This document shows, piece by piece, positions 5,310-5,666 of a stretch of DNA of 5,666 nt (position 1 is the first letter of the stretch; every line of letters begins with the position of its first letter). Location of the stretch: the NCBI GenBank assembly GCA_019423445.1, contig JAHZBJ010000129.1:1-5666 (forward strand), read 5' to 3'. Source of the stretch: Oscillospiraceae bacterium (GTDB lineage: Bacteria; Bacillota; Clostridia; Oscillospirales; Ruminococcaceae). The translations under genes were made by a program, and so were the position numbers. The notes beneath the pieces were generated by a model, which made no database searches, had not been told where the DNA came from, and saw nothing but the letters and a program-made list of their open reading frames with translations.

Positions 5310-5666
5310 TTATTTTCCCGCTTTTGGAAGAAGATCTCCCAGCCGCAGGTCTTTTTCGTCAACTTTTACGGCTCCCATGTAGTATGCTAAGCCGTGGTGG
5401 TTTTTTCCAAAGGTACCATGGTCGTCGCTGCCGGCGGTGATGAGGAGCCCCCGTTCCAGACAGAATTCCCGGCAGAAGCGGGTCATTGCAGGGGAGTTGG
5501 CGGGATAGTGGCACTCCACTCCGGCAAGGCCCATGGCCGTCATGGCCTCCAGATGCCCCAGAAGTTCCCGGGGATGCTCCGCGTCGAACCAGTTGCAGGG
5601 GTGTGCCAGCACCGGAGCGCCTCCAGCCCGGCGGACGGCGGCGATGACCTCCTCTATAGGGGGGAA
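5310..5666 (-). CDS. PHP-domain metal-dependent phosphoesterase, C-terminal part (partial)
   Basis: The frame stays open to the window edge, giving the last 118 residues; the N-terminus lies beyond base 5666. Visible PHP-family landmarks, counted in the fragment: the helix EEVIAAVRRAGG leading to PVLAHP (18-23), with metal-binding His22; GLAGVECHY (46-54), with Glu51 and His53; and TAGSDDHG (77-84), whose Asp/His residues match the GSDFHG metal site of the family. PHP proteins are hydrolases with two or three metal ions. The single-domain group includes E. coli TrpH/YciV (RNase AM), which removes phosphate or nucleotides from small nucleotide substrates and RNA ends. The substrate here cannot be read from the fragment. 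The tail after the last metal site (KVDEKDLRLGDLLPKAGK) is short and ends at TAA 5312-5310. It is co-directional with the nucleosidase gene, 33 nt upstream of it, so the two are probably co-transcribed. Confidence 0.87.
   Translation of the reverse strand, partial: FPPIEEVIAAVRRAGGAPVLAHPCNWFDAEHPRELLGHLEAMTAMGLAGVECHYPANSPAMTRFCREFCLERGLLITAGSDDHGTFGKNHHGLAYYMGAVKVDEKDLRLGDLLPKAGK

Noticed and set aside
4797..5390. Open frame of about 197 codons on the plus strand opposite the nucleosidase
   Set aside because: The minus-strand frame is a clear MTA/SAH nucleosidase with its active-site residues; the plus-strand product resembles nothing.
1..5666. CRISPR array, tRNA, rRNA, insertion sequence or attachment sites
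   Set aside because: No regularly spaced direct repeats, cloverleaf sequences, transposase motifs or flanking terminal repeats were seen on either strand.

Overview
The window carries five real genes and one short probable gene. It reads like a GC-rich Clostridia genome, such as an Oscillospiraceae gut anaerobe. The signs are strong AGGAGG-type ribosome binding sites about 8 nt before the ATG, intrinsic terminators with clean T tracts, two lipoproteins with lipoboxes, and an XRE regulator fused to a membrane-anchored extracytoplasmic domain. The genus assignment is inference from style, not a database match.

Left half, plus strand: bases 1-60 may hold the last codons of an upstream gene and a GC-rich hairpin. 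A promoter with an extended -10 then leads into a membrane-spanning XRE regulator (196-1428), which ends at a strong terminator (1436-1476). After a 118-base leader comes a two-gene lipoprotein operon. Its first gene is a 515-residue lipoprotein with divergent WG-like repeats (1595-3142). Its second is a 340-residue lipoprotein of the PstS-like substrate-binding superfamily (3157-4179), whose ribosome binding site overlaps the preceding stop codon. The regulator's outer domain and both lipoproteins would all lie on the outer face of the membrane. They look like a small surface-sensing or binding locus, although no transporter permease or ATPase is present and the ligand is unknown.

Middle: a perfect 19-bp hairpin (4191-4234), flanked by A and T tracts, ends the lipoprotein operon. 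It also sits at the 3' end of a convergent 60-residue acidic ORF on the minus strand (4233-4415). Just upstream of that ORF are two perfect 14-bp palindromes sharing the core GCGGCCGC.

Right half, minus strand: a PHP-family phosphoesterase (C-terminal part only; it runs off the window end) is followed after 33 nt by a 5'-methylthioadenosine/S-adenosylhomocysteine nucleosidase (4599-5276) and a strong terminator (4530-4568). This looks like an ordinary housekeeping nucleotide and methyl-cycle salvage pair.

I saw no mobile element, CRISPR array, tRNA or rRNA. The parts least explained by known families are the regulator/lipoprotein locus and the small ORF with its twin palindromes.
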